Shown here piece by piece: positions 62,396 through 64,000 of a stretch of DNA of 64,000 bases. This DNA comes from Psychrobacillus sp. NEAU-3TGS (GTDB taxonomy: Bacteria > Bacillota > Bacilli > Bacillales_A > Planococcaceae), in contig NZ_JAPNOZ010000010.1 of NCBI RefSeq assembly GCF_029955155.1, positions 589,661 through 653,660 of the forward strand, read 5' to 3'. Within the stretch, counting starts at the first letter, position 1; every line of letters begins with the position of its first letter. The notes under the pieces were generated by a model, which was not told the origin of the DNA, searched no databases, and saw nothing but the letters and a program-made list of their open reading frames with translations. A program made the translations under genes and the position numbers.

Positions 62396-62824
62396 ATGAA
62401 AACATTCAAAATGATTTCCGTTGATATTATTCTTGAAAGTAAAGAAACGCAGATTGCACTGGAAGATGGAATTGTCATCAACCAGGAGAATACAAGTCGG
62501 TCATGGATATTAGAATTATTTATCGATCAAAAATATGAGGACTTTTTTAATGAATTGAAAACCTCTGGCGAATTATTTAATGCAAAGGTGGTTATTTCTT
62601 ATCCAGAAAACGAACCGGCACATTTTGAAGTAGTAACTTATTCAGTGAAACAAATCGGAGATCATTTATCGGTGTTATTGCGTGGTACGTTGAAACGTGC
62701 GAGACGAAAATATGCAGAGTCTCTGCTTTCTGATTTAATCGAAGAAGGATTGTCCGGAGAAGAACTTTTAGCTAAATTTGAACATGACATGAAGACGAGA
62801 CCTACTTTAAAAAGGGATCAATAA
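62396..62824 (+). CDS. ywpF: YwpF family protein
   Basis: A 142-residue cytosolic protein of the YwpF family, function unknown (KTFKMISVDIILESKETQIALEDGIVINQENTSRSWILE). B. subtilis ywpF also lies near ssbB and upstream of fabZ, so synteny supports the name. I start at ATG 62396, with AAAGGTG upstream; an ATG five codons earlier abuts that RBS. Confidence 0.85.
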   Translation: MKTFKMISVDIILESKETQIALEDGIVINQENTSRSWILELFIDQKYEDFFNELKTSGELFNAKVVISYPENEPAHFEVVTYSVKQIGDHLSVLLRGTLKRARRKYAESLLSDLIEEGLSGEELLAKFEHDMKTRPTLKRDQ

Positions 62825-62831
62825 TAAATCA

Positions 62832-62871
62832 AAAAAGAGCTGACTCCCAATAAAGGAATCAGCTTTTTTTA
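62832..62871. terminator. Terminator between convergent ywpF and lipoprotein genes
   Basis: AAAAAAGAGCTGA and TCAGCTTTTTTT arms with T runs on both strands, lying between the two stops. Confidence 0.8.
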
Positions 62872-63255
62872 TTACTTGTTGTCGTCATCTTTTTGAATAA
62901 CGCCTTCATTTGTATTCATATCTGCATTATTCCCCGTATCCGGTTGTGCAATTGGACCGTCACTTACATTTGGAACGTTCTCATTTTGCATATTCGGCTG
63001 CACATCATTCACACCATTGTTTGCTCCGCCGCCAGTATTACCATTGTTATCAATGTTATTGTTGAAATTATCATTTCCATTTTCGTTTGTTGGCGATGGT
63101 GTATTTACATTTGGATCTGGAACTATATTGTCCACACCTTCACGAACATCTTCCATCGGCGTTTCGTTATTATTTGGAACGTTATCATCGTTCATATTAC
63201 AACCAACTAACAAAACAGAACTAAGAGCCACTACCGGCAAAGCTTTTTTTAGCAT
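62872..63255 (-). CDS. Asn/Asp-rich lipoprotein of unknown function
   Basis: A 127-residue lipoprotein: signal LKKALPVVALSSVLLVGC with lipobox LVGC (Cys19), then a low-complexity tail of Asn, Asp, Pro and Gly (NDNFNNNIDNNGNTGGG). AGGAGG is nine bases before ATG 63255; a longer frame would add a segment without signal features. Probably disordered at the outer membrane face; function unknown. Confidence 0.8.
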   Translation of the reverse strand: MLKKALPVVALSSVLLVGCNMNDDNVPNNNETPMEDVREGVDNIVPDPNVNTPSPTNENGNDNFNNNIDNNGNTGGGANNGVNDVQPNMQNENVPNVSDGPIAQPDTGNNADMNTNEGVIQKDDDNK

Positions 63256-63406
63256 TAAAAAATTCCTCCTTCCTGGATTTTGTTCATCACATTTTTGTGA
63301 CTTACGATAGGTTGTCCAGGAAAAGAAGGAACTATGCCATGGCAAACTTGCCTGTTTTTACATGTTTAACTCACTGTATTTTTAAGCGAATAAAGGAATA
63401 CTATTA

Positions 63407-63847
63407 TTAAGCATTCTCTACTACTGGACCTAATGCAAATAGAATGTCTGCTTCACAAACAAGCTCACCGTCTACTGTTGCAATACCGTGGCCTTTGCCC
63501 ATTGCTCCGCGTAATCTTGTCAGTTCCACTTCTAATTTTAATTGATCGCCTGGTTTTACTTGTCGTTTGAAACGGCAATTATCAATGCCTGTAAAGAAAG
63601 CGAGTCTTCCTTTGTTTTCAGGAATTTGTAAAACAGCTACCGCTCCTACTTGTGCAAGGGCTTCTACGATCAATACACCCGGCATTACTGGGTATCCAGG
63701 GAAATGACCGTTAAAAAAATCTTCGTTAATTGTTACATTTTTCAATCCTACTGCACGTTTTCCTTCTTCTAATTCCAAAATACGATCTATCATTAAAAAT
63801 GGATAACGATGAGGTAAAAGTGCTTGTACTTGCTCGGTTGTTAACAT
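63407..63847 (-). CDS. fabZ: 3-hydroxyacyl-[acyl-carrier-protein] dehydratase
   Basis: A 146-residue hot-dog-fold enzyme of fatty-acid elongation that dehydrates beta-hydroxyacyl-ACP. Catalytic His48 ([12 protein letters not shown]) and Glu62 (VEALAQ) are present, with the substrate-binding N-terminus [18 protein letters not shown] lies eight bases before the ATG and overlaps the stop codon of the upstream EpuA-like gene, so the two are coupled. Confidence 0.97.
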   Translation of the reverse strand: MLTTEQVQALLPHRYPFLMIDRILELEEGKRAVGLKNVTINEDFFNGHFPGYPVMPGVLIVEALAQVGAVAVLQIPENKGRLAFFTGIDNCRFKRQVKPGDQLKLEVELTRLRGAMGKGHGIATVDGELVCEADILFALGPVVENA

Positions 63848-63859
63848 AGAAACGTCCTC

Positions 63860-64000
63860 CTATTTCCCATCTTTTATATCTAAAATATGTTGGTATGTTT
63901 CCCATTTTAGTGCATCTGTTGGCTTGCCGTCACCTAAAAAACCGTATCCTACCATTAATCCAGCAGCGGCTGCTGCTGCAAAAAGCATGATGCATAGTAG
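63860..64000 (-). CDS. EpuA-like small membrane protein (annotated elsewhere as RNA polymerase subunit beta accessory), partial
   Basis: The last 46 residues of a gene entering from the right edge: a hydrophobic span (CIMLFAAAAAAGLMVGYGFLG) followed by DGKPTDALKWETYQHILDI. The GLMVGY..GDG..W.HIL pattern is that of the EpuA (DUF6, PF11772) family, single-span proteins often called DNA-directed RNA polymerase subunit beta in Bacilli. The TAG stop lies 12 bp before fabZ. N-terminus is outside the window. Confidence 0.75.
   Translation of the reverse strand, partial: LLCIMLFAAAAAAGLMVGYGFLGDGKPTDALKWETYQHILDIKDGK

Overview
The window looks like the chromosome of a low-GC, endospore-former-type Firmicute, most probably of the Planococcaceae/Caryophanaceae (Psychrobacillus-, Lysinibacillus- or Solibacillus-like). 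This is an inference from four things: SbsC-like S-layer proteins without SLH repeats, a SLAP-domain gene, an argC-argJ-argB-argD operon, and a right edge (ywqB, ywqA, ssbB, ywpF, fabZ) that follows the Bacillus subtilis gene order. No rRNA, tRNA, prophage, transposase or CRISPR array was found.

Layout. 1-1.6 kb: an OppA-like lipoprotein running off the left edge. 2-13 kb: a cell-surface block with a giant 80-residue-repeat protein, a hybrid sensor kinase with its BTAD-type response regulator, and a surface nucleotidase; the repeat protein and the nucleotidase share an N-terminal anchor domain. 13-20 kb: a complete peptide ABC transporter operon (binding protein, two permeases, two ATPases) with a cytoplasmic beta-lactamase-fold hydrolase inside it. 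20-28 kb: a second secreted nucleotidase, a SLAP-domain S-layer assembly gene, a GH73-type glucosaminidase, an unknown membrane-protein pair and a secreted gene that looks split by a frameshift. 28-36 kb: three tandem S-layer-type genes; the first transcribed, at 33.5-35.7 kb, has the best promoter and codon bias. Beside it lies a candidate small RNA complementary to its leader.

36.8-40 kb: an amino-acid ABC transporter with a divergent XRE-cupin regulator. 40.9-45.2 kb: arginine biosynthesis under a sigma-A promoter with a likely ARG box. 45.4-47.9 kb: sigI-rsgI plus an extra secreted protein. 48-50.7 kb: yhdT-panF-EamA exporter. 51.3-54.6 kb: S41 protease, multi-span membrane protein and membrane-fusion protein. 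54.8-55.7 kb: an orphan flagellin behind a clear sigma-D promoter. 56-64 kb: two small proteins, then ywqB-ywqA (frame disrupted), ssbB, ywpF, an Asn-rich lipoprotein, fabZ and the tail of an EpuA-like gene.

The most unusual material is non-coding. Four copies of an exactly 43-nt palindrome lie between 10.3 and 22.6 kb. A 103-bp higher-order tandem array at 50.8-51.2 kb carries a TTGTCCA motif every 20-21 bp, and a related 21-bp-phased mini-array lies at 40.7 kb. Two longer imperfect palindromic elements sit inside operons. Together the left 36 kb reads as a cell-envelope and nutrient-scavenging island: wall anchoring, S-layer assembly, wall turnover, nucleotide dephosphorylation and peptide uptake.
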